The position numbers and the translations under genes are program-made. Positions 22,546-35,900 of a stretch of DNA of 64,000 nt are shown here, one piece after another. The stretch comes from Paraescarpia echinospica (taxonomy: Eukaryota; Annelida; Polychaeta; Sabellida; Siboglinidae): assembly GCA_020002185.1 (NCBI GenBank), contig CM034541.1, positions 26,689,076-26,753,075 on the forward strand, written 5' to 3'. Position 1 is the stretch's first letter. The number at the start of each line of letters is the position of its first letter. The notes beneath the pieces are model-generated. The model had not been told where the DNA came from, did no database searches, and saw only the letters and a program-made list of their open reading frames with translations.

Positions 22546-23579
22546 TATGACCATTGCTTATTAAGTAAAGTAGATACACAACCATTGTAAATTAAGACGA
22601 TTGCAGAAGCGCACAATTTATATATTTTTTTCATTTGACGATGACCTTGTCTGACCTACTGCAACACTTGGCAGCTCTACGACAGGCCTAGTTGGGACTG
22701 GGGGATACAGGGCTTTCAAATGATATGACATTTGGGTATGTATGGGGGGATTTAAGTCGGTCCGTTAGGTGGTTCTACCGCTCGCCTGTTGTACCAACAG
22801 CATGTCGACGATAGTGGACCTCATGTTAGCTTAGCCAACCATTCAGGGGCTCACGGCGTCGGGTTGATCCGCAGTTTTGAATACAAGCCCTGATGTTTTT
22901 AAAACGTAATGCACACATATCAGAGCACACACCGTTGGCTTATGTATACCACCGTTTCCGATATGATATTTGGAAAATAGTGCTAACATTTTAAGAAAAG
23001 TGTGAAAAACAATCGTGTTAAGCTCACCTCTGTGAATGTGCGTTTCTAATGCCCATTTGTGAATTACTTAACAATGCTACCACACATTTTGCTGTATATA
23101 ATACAATAACACCAAACGGCTGGGGCCCATTTTAGGCAGGGGACCCGCTTTGCACGCCGTTCCCCTATATAGAAAGAGCACCACTTAAATATGCAAAACA
23201 GTAACATTGTTTTGATGTAGTAACACATATTCAAAGTTTCATATCAAGTTATATCGGTCACATGACATTCAAGCTTGAAATAGTTACTACAACTTAATGG
23301 AGATGTGAGAACGGCCGTCTATTTTGTTATTCTAAACATCATTCGTCAAAGTTCAAGTCGTAGTGATTTTCAGCTAAATATGTCACAAGTCTCCGCCGGC
23401 ACAACCTTGCCCTACAAACACACGAGAACGTACCCTGGATCAGCCACCCAATCCATCATTTGCCGGAGCTGCCACCCTGATACACTGGGGGACTACGCTG
23501 GTAAGTAGTGTTCTTTCCCCCGCAACGTAAATCTCTGTTTCCCGACTTTTAGCCGCTATATGGGGTTCATAATATTGTA
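22546..23579. other. no recognised gene
   Basis: No convincing coding sequence. A B-box-like 'gggttgatcc' near 22862 suggests a fragment related to the SINE head at 16625. Confidence 0.4.
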
Positions 23580-25025
23580 CTTACAGATGAGCCAAATCTA
23601 CAGCATTCTCTACCAACTTTAGACACCAGTATAAACATTACATTGAACAATTTAGTAATCTTTCCTACCGAAGTGAGAAACAAGCTATAATATCTTAAAC
23701 CAGATAAAGCTAGTGGACAGACTTAATTAGTGTAAATGTCTTAAGAAACTGCCTAGACTTTGATGTTCCGTTATCCTATATTTGTTTAACTAATCAATAC
23801 AAACAAGCCAGATACCGCAGGATTGGAGGGACGCAAAGGTAACACCAATACACAAAAAGGGCCAAGAAACAACTGCAACAATTACAGACCGGTATCACTC
23901 ACCAGCCAAGTAATACAAATATTAGAAAGGATAATTCAAGACAGTCTTCTTAATCTAGCTGAATCAAACGACAATATAAGTTGTGACCAACAGGGTCTCC
24001 AAAAACATTTTCATGCACCACCCAACTATTAGAATGCCTCCAAGATTGGACTGCAAATACGGATAATTTTGACGAATCCGACATAATTTACGTAGATTTC
24101 TCAAAAGCTTTTGACACTGTTCCTCATAAGCGATTGGTACATAAATTATATTATTTTTGTTACATGTTAATGATTTATTAAACTCAGTAAAGGCAACTGC
24201 TAAAATGTGTGCTGACGATACAAACTCCTGCGTTAGCTCAAGTTTGGGTTGTTTGGAGTAAATCACCTAAAAAAAAACTATATTCAAAGATTTCCACGTC
24301 AGCTGATTGTGATGACCAAACTTGCAATTTGGTCAAAATTGTGTTATTATATTTAAACGCTACCAAATATGTTGTGCTGAAAATAAGACAAAGTATTAAC
24401 TATGTCTATTTATTAAATGGACAGATATTAGAAATAGTAGTTGGTCAAATTGGAATTATCATTTGTAGTAACTTAAAACAAAGCACACACATAAAACATA
24501 TTATGTCAAAGGCAAACCAACGGTTGGGATTAATTAAAAGATGTTTCGAAAGCAGATCTTAAAAATAAAATTAAAACATTATACAACTCTATGATTAGAC
24601 CAGTTCAGGAATATGCGTCCCCAGCCAGGAACCTCGATTATCAAAAATATATAAAACAATTAAAAAACTCAAAAGAGAGCGCTGAAACTTAGCAGCCTAC
24701 CAGTTGAATATGTTTCTTTAGAACACAGGCGACACGAGTCAGACCTATGTGTAGTTGATAAATATCCTAGTGGCCGGCCTCAACAGAAATATACCAAACA
24801 AATTTTTCATCCACCAGCAGGAAATCTGAGAGGCCATTGACTTAAATTACAAAAGAACTACTCGCGCACCGATGTACGGAACCACTTCTTCACTAATCTC
24901 ACCACCGACTCTTGGAACAGGCTCCCAGAAGAAGTAACACAAGCTGCTTCATTGAATATTTTAAAGAAGAAATTGAGTCTCTGGGCACCGGCTAAAAGAG
25001 ACTACACAAGCAAGTATACCAAGTA
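23580..25025 (+). mobile_element. CR1-like LINE ORF2 fragment, decayed
   Basis: Pieces in order across shifting frames: KPDKASG (23700), NCNNYRPVSLTSQVIQILER (23876-23930), IIYVDFSKAFDTVPHKRLVHKL (24085-24145), then a jump to HVNDLLNSVKATAKMCADDT (24165-24225), NLKQSTHIKHIMSKANQRLG (24470-24530), MIRPVQEYASP (24591-24620) and NLTTDSWNRLPEEVTQAASL (24895-24955), ending near 25025. The palm motif reads CADD in place of YADD. 5'-truncated and frameshifted. Confidence 0.82.
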
Positions 25026-25689
25026 GATGTGTTCAATTATTACTATACATTTGCTTGGCGTCGGAACGAAATTAATATCGATGGGTTGAGCTCGGAGCAC
25101 CAGTTCAGCACTCCTTCGCTGTCGCTGTCAGTTCGATCACACATCACACCAGAAGACTGGGGGTGCTGTTGAAGATTTTATGGTTTATGAAGTCAGAAAA
25201 AAATATCGGTTTGGCGGTAGATTTCGGTACCAAAGCGATAGACTGTGAGATAATCCCCAAGAATTTGATAAAAGTGACGTATAATGATATCACCCAAGCA
25301 GTAGACTTCGCACCTCTGTATTTCATAGTTAGCCCGAGATCCAATCATGAACTCTACTCGGGGCGCAAAACGTGCCGCCATCTCCCGGCGATAGTCCGGG
25401 CAATAGCGAGAGCCCCAAATGGTGGCGCCACCTGACGGCGCATTGTCAACTAAGGCTGCTCATAGGCTACTCGGTCTACCTTTGACCTCCTAGATTTGGT
25501 AGCTAGGCAAATTAATTAAATCACTCGGCACATTTATGGAGACCTGAATTATGTATAGGCACGGTGTTTCATTTAATGGCGTCGTTTAATATAAATATAC
25601 GCGCAACGTACATACACAGGCATGCGCGCGCACACATAATGAAGCAGATAAAAATTATAAAAAGGCTCATAACTTAAGATGTAGTAAGA
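25026..25689. other. no recognised gene
   Basis: Holds the ~43-bp block at 25325-25370 that is shared in reverse with 15655-15697. A short open frame at 25163-25435 matches nothing known to me. Confidence 0.4.
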
Positions 25690-25975
25690 ATGTGTTGTTA
25701 TGTATTGGTATATCTCCTACGTCACATGGATGTATTGGCGTATCTCCAACGTTACATAGGTGTATTGGTATATCTCCTACGTCACATGGATGTATTGGCG
25801 TATCTCCAACGTTACATAGGTGTATTGGTATATCTCCTACGTCACAGGTGTATGTATTGGTATATATATCCTGTCACATTGGTATATCTCCTACGTCACA
25901 GGTATGCATTAGCGTACATCCTACGTCACAAGGATGTATTGGCGTATCTCCTACGTCACATGGGTATTTACCACA
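25690..25975. repeat. ~30-bp minisatellite, ~9 copies
   Basis: Unit 'tgtattggtatatctcctac' plus 'gtcacatgga', alternating with a 'ggcgtatctccaacgttaca' form, so early units are arranged as pairs (~60 bp). Later units are truncated or diverged. Confidence 0.93.
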
Positions 25976-26204
25976 ACTTGATCCAGCCACAGAACTTTAA
26001 ATAGTCCTTAGATGGCTTAGAAGATCATTATCCTCTTTGTCCCTGATGGGACATAAGGCTTTGACAATGTCTCTCCACCGGGTTCGGTCTTTTGCAATGG
26101 ACTGTGCCTCGCCCCAGATAGAAGATAATAAGTTTTATTAACTTGCAGTTATCTCATGAAATATGATGTCAATGATGTAACGTATAGCCACCGGCTTTAA
26201 AACA

Positions 26205-26530
26205 AACAATGAAACATGGGTACTCTCTGACTAGTTGACATGACTGCCGCTTTGAGCAATTTACTCAATTCGTTGACAATTCTTCGTGAGAATAAAAAGT
26301 TTCTAATATCTAATCTCGAGTAAACTTTATTTATTTTATAAGGGCGTCCTCTTGTTGCGGTATTCTCCATGATGAATGTATAATTACGCAAACAGCTGTT
26401 TAGAGGTTTACTCCGAAAATCTCCATTCCTCTGATAGTGGATAACAGCGAATTGCACAGTTGGCCTGTTAAAGGGAACCAAACAGTTTCTCCACCGAGAA
26501 TCAGCAGGCATAGCAATCTGTAACAGGAAT
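26205..26530 (-). mobile_element. LINE ORF2 C-terminal fragment
   Basis: Minus-strand frame: PFNRPTVQFAVIHYQRNGDF, TRGRPYKINKVYSRLDIRNF, then FSRRIVNELSKLLKAAV. The '.RGH..K......RLD.R..FFS.R....WN.LP..VV' pattern is the usual C-terminus of CR1/jockey-like RT proteins. Confidence 0.7.
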
Positions 26531-26544
26531 TCTGCTGTGAACAT

Positions 26545-26800
26545 GCGAAAATGGGACATCGTTGAACATCAAAGGGTATTGCAGTTAACTCAGCCCGACT
26601 TGGCCGTATTGCCAATAAAGCTTGTTTTGAAACTGGATGTTTTGTTTACTATTTGAACATACCCCTGGGTTGTACCTTCCAAATTGTGACCGTCATTAAA
26701 GGTTTACTAAACACAGTTTGGCCAGCAGTATATTTAGCATAATTAGTAGTCTTAAGAACATTATATTATTAATAAATGAAAAAACTACGAACAGACTGCC
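26545..26800 (+). mobile_element. dispersed repeat, ~250 bp (second copy at 50105-50365)
   Basis: Shares, in order, 'catcgttgaacatcaaaggg', 'ttaactcagcccgact', 'aataaagcttgttttgaaac', 'tggatgttttgtttacta', 'caaattgtgac' and 'gtcttaagaacatt' with 50105-50365. Probably the 3' UTR of a LINE family. Confidence 0.75.
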
Positions 26801-27585
26801 TCAGAACTACAGAGGCAATGGAGTGGCTAGGAATGCCTCCCGAATTCTCCATCACTTGATTGGTCTGTCCATGCAGCCAATCTTTTTTTGGATGTAGGGT
26901 GCTGGAGTGCACTTTGCCTGTGACAAGTTATCAAGCAAAATGTCATTAAAGAAAACACCTCGGACATGTTTGCGCTCAACTTGCAGCAAGGAGCATCTCA
27001 CTGGTCTGGCACTGCTGCACCTGCATCGTGATATGCCAATTTGTACCCCATCTCTAACAGGTTAGTTTGCCCGAAGTCATCATCAATGGAAAATAATAAA
27101 TTTGTAATTATTATTCATGTTTTTAATATCAAAATGTCGAGGACTTTGTCGTTGTGTATCAGAACTATGCCACCATCATTTGAAATCATCAATCACAAGA
27201 ACATTTAGGTTGCTCTTTGGTTGTCAATCAGTTTTATGTGTAGAAACATTTGTTGTGTCCTGATGGTCATATCGACCAGTGACTGCTGCGGTTACAAAGT
27301 GTGCAGGTTTAATTAGTTTGAATTAGGTTTCCTTTCTCTGTTCACTGCTACTTTCACTTGTCTGCGTTCCTGATTCCATTCCTTACAACTCAGCACCACC
27401 ACGTCTGCAGCAGATTCATGTAACTCGACACTGAACTGAATGGATGTTATGTCTCACTTTTACATCCTCGCAAGCCAGTGCCTAACATAGGAACACAGGA
27501 GATAAGGGGTTTTAACTTCACAAGATGTTTGAAATTGAGAAGGTGTTTTTGCACCTGTGAATCAGTTGGCTGGCTGGCCTATGTA
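26801..27585. other. no recognised gene; downstream of ELP1
   Basis: No coding family seen. ELP1 transcription (minus strand) is expected to end somewhere here or in the minisatellite to the right. A clear polyadenylation signal could not be singled out. Confidence 0.4.
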
Positions 27586-28080
27586 TGAGGTCTCTGTAGG
27601 TGGTCTATATAGATAGTCCATGTAGATGTTCTCTGTAGGTGGTCTCTATAGGTGGTCTATGTTGATGGTCTATATAGGTGGTCTCTGTAGGTGGTCTATG
27701 TAGGTGGTCTCTATAGGTGGTCTATGTAGGTGGTCTCTGTAGACAATCTATGTAGGTGGTCTCTATAGGTGGTCTATGTAGATAGTCTCTGTAGATGGTC
27801 TCTGTAGATGGTCTATATAGACAGTCCATGTAGATGTTCTCTGTAGGTGGTCTCTGTAGGTGGTCTATATAGGTGGTCTCTGTTGATGGTCTATGTAGGT
27901 GGTCTATGTATGTGGTCTCTGTAGGTGGTCTATGTAGGTGGTCTATGTAGGTGGTCTCTGTAGACGGTCTCTGTAGACGATCTATGTAGGTGGTCTCTAT
28001 AGGTGGTCTATGTAGATAGTCTCTGTAGATGGTCTCTGTAGGTAATCCATACAGACAGTCGATGTAGATGATTCCAGTTG
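27586..28080. repeat. ~14/28-bp minisatellite in the ELP1 3' UTR
   Basis: Words 'tgtaggtggtctct' and 'ataggtggtctatg' alternate for about 490 bp and stop 7 bp short of the ELP1 stop codon, so the array should be in the transcribed 3' UTR. A 122-codon frame on the minus strand (27722-28090) is a repeat product whose ATG overlaps the ELP1 TGA. Confidence 0.9.
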
Positions 28081-28086
28081 ACCCTG

Positions 28087-28166
28087 TCATGTAGTCTTAG
28101 TCTTCTGGAGTAGACTCAGCTTCCATTCCACGGAGCTGATGGTTGGCCGCGTCCTCAGCACTGGGT
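28087..28166 (-). CDS. ELP1: ELP1 terminal exon
   Basis: Acceptor cttccag|AC at 28166, completing an Asp codon split 1/2. Encodes [20 protein letters not shown] then QKTKTT and TGA at 28087-28089. WKLSLL is the conserved ELP1 C-terminus; this protein runs six residues past it. Confidence 0.9.
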
Positions 28167-29565
28167 CTGGAAGTGAGATGTAACAATTACTCCACTGCCC
28201 GCCACCTTCCAAACAGACAGACAATATGTGACATGCCACAGAAAAGTGGGTATTAAGTCGCAACATTTTGAAATTGAGTGTTGTACCAATTTGGATTCCA
28301 CACATCATGTGCTTTAAAATGATATCTCAGTTGTTAAAATACCTTCAGTAGTTTTTGATTTATTGCAAAAACGGAAGCAAACATTAAAAAATGATGTTTT
28401 GAGAAATGAGGACATTTTGACTCAAGTCGTTTATTGCTTTTTAACCTATGGAAATGTCTACGTAAATTTTATTCATTTATGATTGTTTGTCGAGGCAAAT
28501 AAAGTGAACATTGAAACATGAGATCGTAAGGTCTGCATTTCTGCCAAATTCATCACACTGATGAAATATGACCAAGACGGCTAGTTTTGGCTCGTGTCCC
28601 GAGTAGACCTGTGTCACCTAATACCCAGTTTGCTACGGCAGGTCAAATATACCGATATATACTTATTGCTCTCCTAAGATGTAACTCCAGCCGCAATAAG
28701 GAGCAAGAATCAGTGGGTTAGAGACCATCACTAAGAAAGGTTACATATTTACCCCCTTTACTTAACCCTCTTGGTAGAACGGTCTTATGACTTTTAAAGT
28801 CTTCCATAAAACAAAAGGGGATGGATGAAACTATCTAAGTTTCGAAATGGAAGCAGATCAACTCAATCCAATTTTGACACCCTACTGCCAAACTACTCTA
28901 AGTCCATTTCATGTATTTACATGTATTAGACAAAACACCACATTTTTTATAAACAAATATCCTTTCCACTCTACTGTAATGGAAGAACTCCTGCGACCGA
29001 CCCAACCTACCCAGCTGTTGATCAGGTCTTGCCTTCAGACCCTGCTGCATTGCCAGTGCAATGGTGTTTGCTGTTGACTCGGGGCCAAACCCCTGCAATA
29101 AAATCATCATGCATTTACATTATCATTCTTTGTGTAATTAGACAAAATACATACAGAGAAGAAAGTAATTATACCCCTCTGCTATATGAGTATAATAGAC
29201 TCCAGTTATTAGAATCATACTGGGCCAGTGTGATTTGATTCTATTATTATGATGACTAACACAAGCGAGTTTCCAAAAACATCTAACTCAAAATACCATG
29301 GAAGTGAATGTAGGCTACATCAAACATTTAATTTTTATTTTGTGCATTATAGCTAGTTTCTTAAATTGATATTCTCTAACAAAATTTTTTCTTAGGAAGA
29401 CTAAAGTCGCCACTTAATTGGTATGTAAATCTTGCATGGGATTATCCACATTCCAAGCGTTATAGTCAGTAATGTTTTGGTTAAGTGATGTTTTACAGTC
29501 TTATTTATACAATTTATAATTGTTCATGCGAAAATTATACTGAACAGAAAGCTTGATTCTACTGT

Positions 29566-29628
<63 letters not shown>

Positions 29629-32600
29629 ATGAGAGTGTCAGTGAGTAAGTGTGCATGTGCGTGTGCGCGTGCATGCGTGTGAGTGTGTGTATAAGTGTGA
29701 AGAAGTTGTATACACATAATAAAATATGCATTGGAAAATATAGCCACACATATATTACATCTTATGTAAGCATATAGGTAATTTACAAATAATAAGTAAA
29801 TAAATCAAACATTTCCCAGATGGGGCCGGTGACTCCTATTAAGACAAAATGTCCCTCTCGCAGGAGCCACCCCATTTACATTAATAATTACATAATCCTT
29901 CTCAACAACAATAGTGTCTATCTCGTGCGTGTATGTTTGTATGTCAATGTGTACACATGCGAGTGCTTGTGTGAGCGTCACTGTGTGTGTGTTTGTTCGT
30001 GTTTCCTGTACATGTGTATGTACTTGCTACATTCTAATGGTTTGTACATTTGCATCAGATCATATTTATTTGTTTTGCAGGCATGTATAACAATTTGATA
30101 TTCTGCATTTATCATCATATTTTTGTAAGAAATAATTTTTTACATAGAATGTGAAACCTCATAAACTGTGGGTGTATATTTTTCTTTGATTGAATCGTGA
30201 GTGTTATTTATAGCGTGTGGCAAGTTATATTTCAGACATTTGTTGCAAACTCATGTACAGTTCTAAAGGTATATATATTTCTTAATTTTCGAGTGTTGGA
30301 GATGTGTATGTTAGCTTTTGAAACAATTGGCCAGTTTAGTAAATACACCGGTAGATTCTTGTGAATGTATTTAAAGTAAAATTTAAATTCTTGTAGCTTT
30401 AATATTTCTTCTATCTTTAATAGGTTAAGTTTATTAAACAGTGGTTCAGTATGTGCATTACATCTATTTAGGGTTATTATCTGTTTAGCTTTTTTCTGAA
30501 TTTTCTTGATTCTATTTCCCTGGTATCCATATGCCAAAATACAATAATTAACGTGTGATAAGAGTATTGAGTTATATAAGAAAGCTTTTATTTGTAAGGG
30601 TAGTATGTGTCTTAATCTATTTAATACACCAACTATTTTTGAACATTTATTTGATACTTTTTCAGTATGCTTTTTCCAATTTAAATTTGTGTTTATAGTT
30701 AATCCTAAGTAGTTAAAATCTTCTACTTTATTAATATTTATATCATCTGTTTTGAGCGTAAGAGTCTCTATGTGTTTATTGGGCATATGAAAAATCATGT
30801 ATTTAGATTCGGTTTTATTTAGCGATAATTTAGTAATGTTTAGCCATTCAATAACTATACAGAGTTCTTCATTAATTAAGGATTGTATGTTTTTATTGTG
30901 TGTATTATCACTAAAAGGTTTTATAGTGCTAAATACTGCAGTATCATCGGCATACATAACAAAATCAAACATGTGACTAGCTTGTGAGAAATCATTTATG
31001 TATATAATAAACAGTAGAGGTCCAAGGATTGAGCCTTGCGGAATGTCAGTTGTTACAGGTAGAATTATTTCTGACTTCATTTATTCTATTTCAACATACT
31101 GCTATTTTGTAAATAACTTTTAAATAGTTGCAGAGTTGAGCCTTCTAGGCCATAGTATTTTAATTTATTTAATGGAATATTGTGGTCAATGGTATCAAAT
31201 GCATTGGACAGGTCAAGAAATATAGGTTCACTGTTTTTATCCATTTTAGTTACAATTCTATCAATTAACTCAAGTGCAGCATATTCAGTAGAATGTTTAG
31301 GTCTAAAACCATTCTGACTATCAAAAATAAGTTTTGAGTCATTGAAATATGAAGATAATTGAGTAAAGATTATCTTCTCAATTATTTATGATATAGTAGG
31401 AAGGAGAGAAATGGGCCTGTAATTTTCAAATAATGATGGGTCATCTTTTTTAAATATTGGAATAACCTTAGCCAAGCAGAAGAAGTTCTACCTAGCCTTT
31501 GTCAACCTGGAAAAGGTGTTCGACAGGGTACCAAGGGAGGTGATGAGATGGGCCATGAGGAAATCGGGTGTGGAGGAGTGGCTGGTGAAGGCAGTGATGA
31601 TGTTGTACAGTGAGGCGAGCACCGTGGTGAGGACAGGGCATGGAGACAGCAGCAGCTTTGAGGTGAAGATGGGGTGCACTAGGGCTCAGTATTGAGCCCA
31701 CTGCTGTTTGCCATTGTGATGGACATGGTGACGAAGGAGGCGAGAGGAGGACTGCCCTGGGAGCTGCTGTATGAAGATGATCTCGTCCTTATGGCAACGA
31801 CCAGGGAAGAACTAAGACAGAAGTTGATGGAGTGGCGCACGAGCTTGGTGGCCAAAGGACTGAAGGTGAACGCCGGGAAGTCGAAGGTGATGGTCAGCAT
31901 AGGTGACAGAGGAGTGATGTCAGAGTCTGGTGCATGGCCATGTGGAGTCTGTAGCAAAGGTGTAGCCACAAACTCGCTTCAGTGTACATCGTGTACGAAG
32001 TGGGTCCACAGGAGATGCAGTGGTGTGAAGGGCAGCCCGCAGGCAGTGAGTGCAAAAGGTGTTGGGGAGAGGTACCACCTGCAGAGGCAACGGAAGGGGG
32101 CTTGGAGGTGGATGGAGAAACATACAACAGAGTAGACAACTTCTGCTACCTGGGTGACATCCTGACTTCCAAAGCACCCCCGAAAATGAAGGGCCAGGTG
32201 TACATAGCTTGTGTCAGAAGTTGCCTGTTGTATGGGTGTGAGACATGGGCCATGAGGACCGATCATGACACGAGGATGGAAAGGGTTGAGATGAGGATGG
32301 TGAGATGGATGTGTGGCGCATCACTCAGCGACAGACAGCCCAGTGCAGAGCTTAGAAGACGAGTAGGAGTGGAGGCGATTGGGGATGTGATCAGAAGAAG
32401 GCATGTAGAGCGAAAGGACGACGAGGACTGGGTGAAAGGCTGTACAAAGTTAGTGGTGGAGGGGACAGCTCCTGTTGGCAGACCAAGGAAGACCTGGCAG
32501 AACTCCATGTCTGCAGACTTGAGTCTGATGGGTATCGACCCACAAGATACACGGGACCGTGTCAAGTGGAAGAGGGCAATTGGATGAATGGCGAAAACAG

Positions 32601-32902
32601 CAGAGCCTGGAAACACCGCCTCTAAACGATGATGATGATTAGCAATTTTGAATTTATCAGGGAACATTCCAGTATTTAGCACTTGATTTGTTAATAACGT
32701 TAATGATTTGGTAATAACTGGTTCAATTATTTTGAACAATTTTGAAGATATATCATCAACTCCACAGCTGTTTTTTGAGGGAAGATTTTAACGATTTTCC
32801 TAACAGTCTCTTCATCAACATTTTCAAAAGTAAAAACAGAGTTTACATTATTATTTAGAAAATGACTATAATTTTTGTTACCTTTACTTTATAGTTAATA
32901 TT

Positions 32903-32954
<52 letters not shown>

Positions 32955-35900
32955 TGTGTGTGTGTGCGTGCATGCGTATATATTCTTCCCCACCCACCCA
33001 CTTACCATAGCCACCTGTCCCATGGGTCCATCCCCTGTAGGAGAGTTCTCCCAGATCTGGTCCAAGGACCTGTCGATGAGCCGCAGCATGGTATCCAGCT
33101 GTGTCTGCAGGCCCGCCGCTTGCTGTTCACAGCCAAACAACAGTTGTGTCTTCATGAGTCCACACACTTCACCTACAGCAAGCATGAGGATACTTCATGA
33201 CAGCAGACATTTCACCTACAGCAAGGATGAGGATACTTCATGATATACTTTATGAGAGCAGACACTTCACCAACAGTAAGGATGAGGATACTTCATGAGA
33301 TACTTCATCAGAGCAGACACTTCACCAACAGAAAGGATGAGGATACTTCATGAGATACTTCATCAGAGCAGACATTTCACCTATAGGAAGGATGAGGATG
33401 CTTCATGAGATACTTCATCAGAGCAGACACTTCACCAACAGCAAGGATAAGGATACTTCATGAGATACTTCAACAGAGCAGACACTTCACCAACAGCAAG
33501 GATAAAGATACTTCATGAGATACTTCATGAGAGCAGACACTTTACCAACAGCAAGGATGAGGATACTTCATGAGATACTTCATGAGAGCAGACACTTTAC
33601 CAACAGCAAGGATGAGGATACTTCATGAGATACTTCATGAGAGCAGACACTTTACCAAAAGCATGGATGAGGATACTTCATGAGATACTTCATCAGAGCA
33701 GACACTTCACCAACAGCAACAGTGCCTCAGTTTGTCAGTGTCTCTGTCTGTCAGTGCCTCAGTCTGTCAGTGCACAAGAATGTAAATGGTCTGTTGGTTT
33801 TTTGAATCTCATTCTACCAATTCCTCAGTCTGTTAGTGCCTCGGTCTGTCAGTGCCTCAGTCTGTCAGTGCCTCAGTCTGTCATTGCCTCAGTCTGTCAG
33901 TGCACAAGAATGTCAATGCTTCAGTCTATCAATGCCTCAGTCTGTCAGTGCCTTGGTCTGTCAGTGCACCAGAATGTCAATGCCTCAGTCTGTCAGTGCT
34001 TCAGCCTGTCAGTGCCTCAGTGTGTTGGTGCCCCAGTCTGTCAATGCCTCAGCCTATCAGTGCCTCAGTTTATCAGTCCCTCACTCTGTCTGTGCCTCAG
34101 TCTGTCAGTGCCTCAGTCTGTTGGTGCCTCAGTCTGTCAGTGCCTAAGCCTATCAGTGCCTCAGTCTGTCAGTGTCACAGTGACTCAGCTATGTCACCTT
34201 TCATGTCGTCAATGCGTCGGATGATCTTGGTGAGGACATCAACAAGGGCGAGCTCCTCGTGAGGACTTCCCTCCCTCAGACTCCAGCGCTTCCTCTCAGC
34301 CTTCCTCCGACTCTTCCCTGACCGCCTGCAACCGCGGGAAGGGATACCATCACCTACTGCAATACTTAATTGTTAGCGATGTCTTAATATTTCATTTAGC
34401 CATTAAATAAATGATTAAACATTTTTATTTAGCTTAGCCAAAGACCTGCCAGCCCGGTTCCAAGACTGGCAGATGGCTGGCCAAGATGGCTAATTACAAC
34501 TGATAAGACACATGGAATTTAGAGAGAACCAGCTGGCCACTAATAGTTCCAAATCTAGGGGGCCCTTAATGACTATCATCGGCACAACTGGTAATGAATC
34601 AAATGAAATGGATTAGTATTGAATATATGGTTCAAATGACACAGCTTTTAACTAATTCAAGACTGGCAAAAAACTTTTTGATTATGGGCCTGATCCTTAG
34701 AACTAGAGAAATGGAAAGTGTGACATGTGAACTATGCCTCACCCTGACATCTTGGACGACGTGGTTGAGCGCTGACTGCTGGACCCGTATGACCGCTGAC
34801 TGACCGATCCAACTGACCGTCCACTCACACTGTCTCCCATCGCACTGCTCGTGTCCGAGTAGAGGTCAGCATCAGCCAGGGCGTGGTCACCCCCACCTTT
34901 TGCACAGGTCAGCACAACGTGGACATTCAACATTCCTGAACCATTTTCTTTCTCCATCTCAAATTTTCTATGAATAGAGCAGACGGCTCCATTATGAGAG
35001 ATAGGATATACAACATCCGAAAACAATGCTCTAAAAATCACCATAAATATTTTTGGGTGAAAAATAATTCTACGTATCATTATATTTCTGGTTATACTAC
35101 ATATACTACCACTACCTACAACTAAAACGTATTATCCATGCAACTAGGGGTAAAAACTTTAGGAAGACCAGCTTTGGTATGCCTAATAACAGCGGTCTGC
35201 CTAAAGCGGTGCAGTATGCATATTTGGTCTGTTTATGCTGCCCTTAAGAATATATATATATATATTAATAATTATAAATATATATATATTAATAATTATA
35301 CCTATATGTACATATATATATTAATAATTATATATATACATATCTGACACGTACCCATCAAATCGAGCCAGGCTTTCTGTTTCTCCTGTCGAACAATGAC
35401 CAACCGACACAGATGTCTTTCAAAGTCCGCTCTCGCGCTCTCAAGGAAGGTCATGTAATACTGGTAACTCTTGGCGACAGCTGGCTTCAGATTTGTCTCG
35501 ATGAAGTCAGTTCGACCAAACTTGTACATCTGTAGGATAAAATAACACTTTGCCATGAAAGTATTTATGCTAGCTCATATGACCTGTTGTCCTTCAAAGT
35601 GTTAATAAATACAAACAATATTCAGCGTGGATTTGTTCTTCTCTGTAGCATCTGTCGCAGGGTGCTGCTTGAGGTCACAATAGGGATAGTAATGGCCAAT
35701 GAATCTTGGACACCCTTTCCCTAATACATTCTGTAACTTTATCATCCAAAAGTGCTGTAATAATCATGCACTGCTAACAGTGGACATTACAACCATTAGC
35801 TTTCTGGCATTGTGGTGTTTTTCATAATGTCAAAAATTATTACGTTGAAATGTTTAAAAAAAATGGCAGATTTATTATCATTCCTAAGGACATGAATATC

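Noticed and set aside
33625..34262. 199- and 136-codon Cys/Gln/Ser/Val frames
   Set aside because: All three frames stay open because the minisatellite unit is close to 15 bp; no family, no start context.
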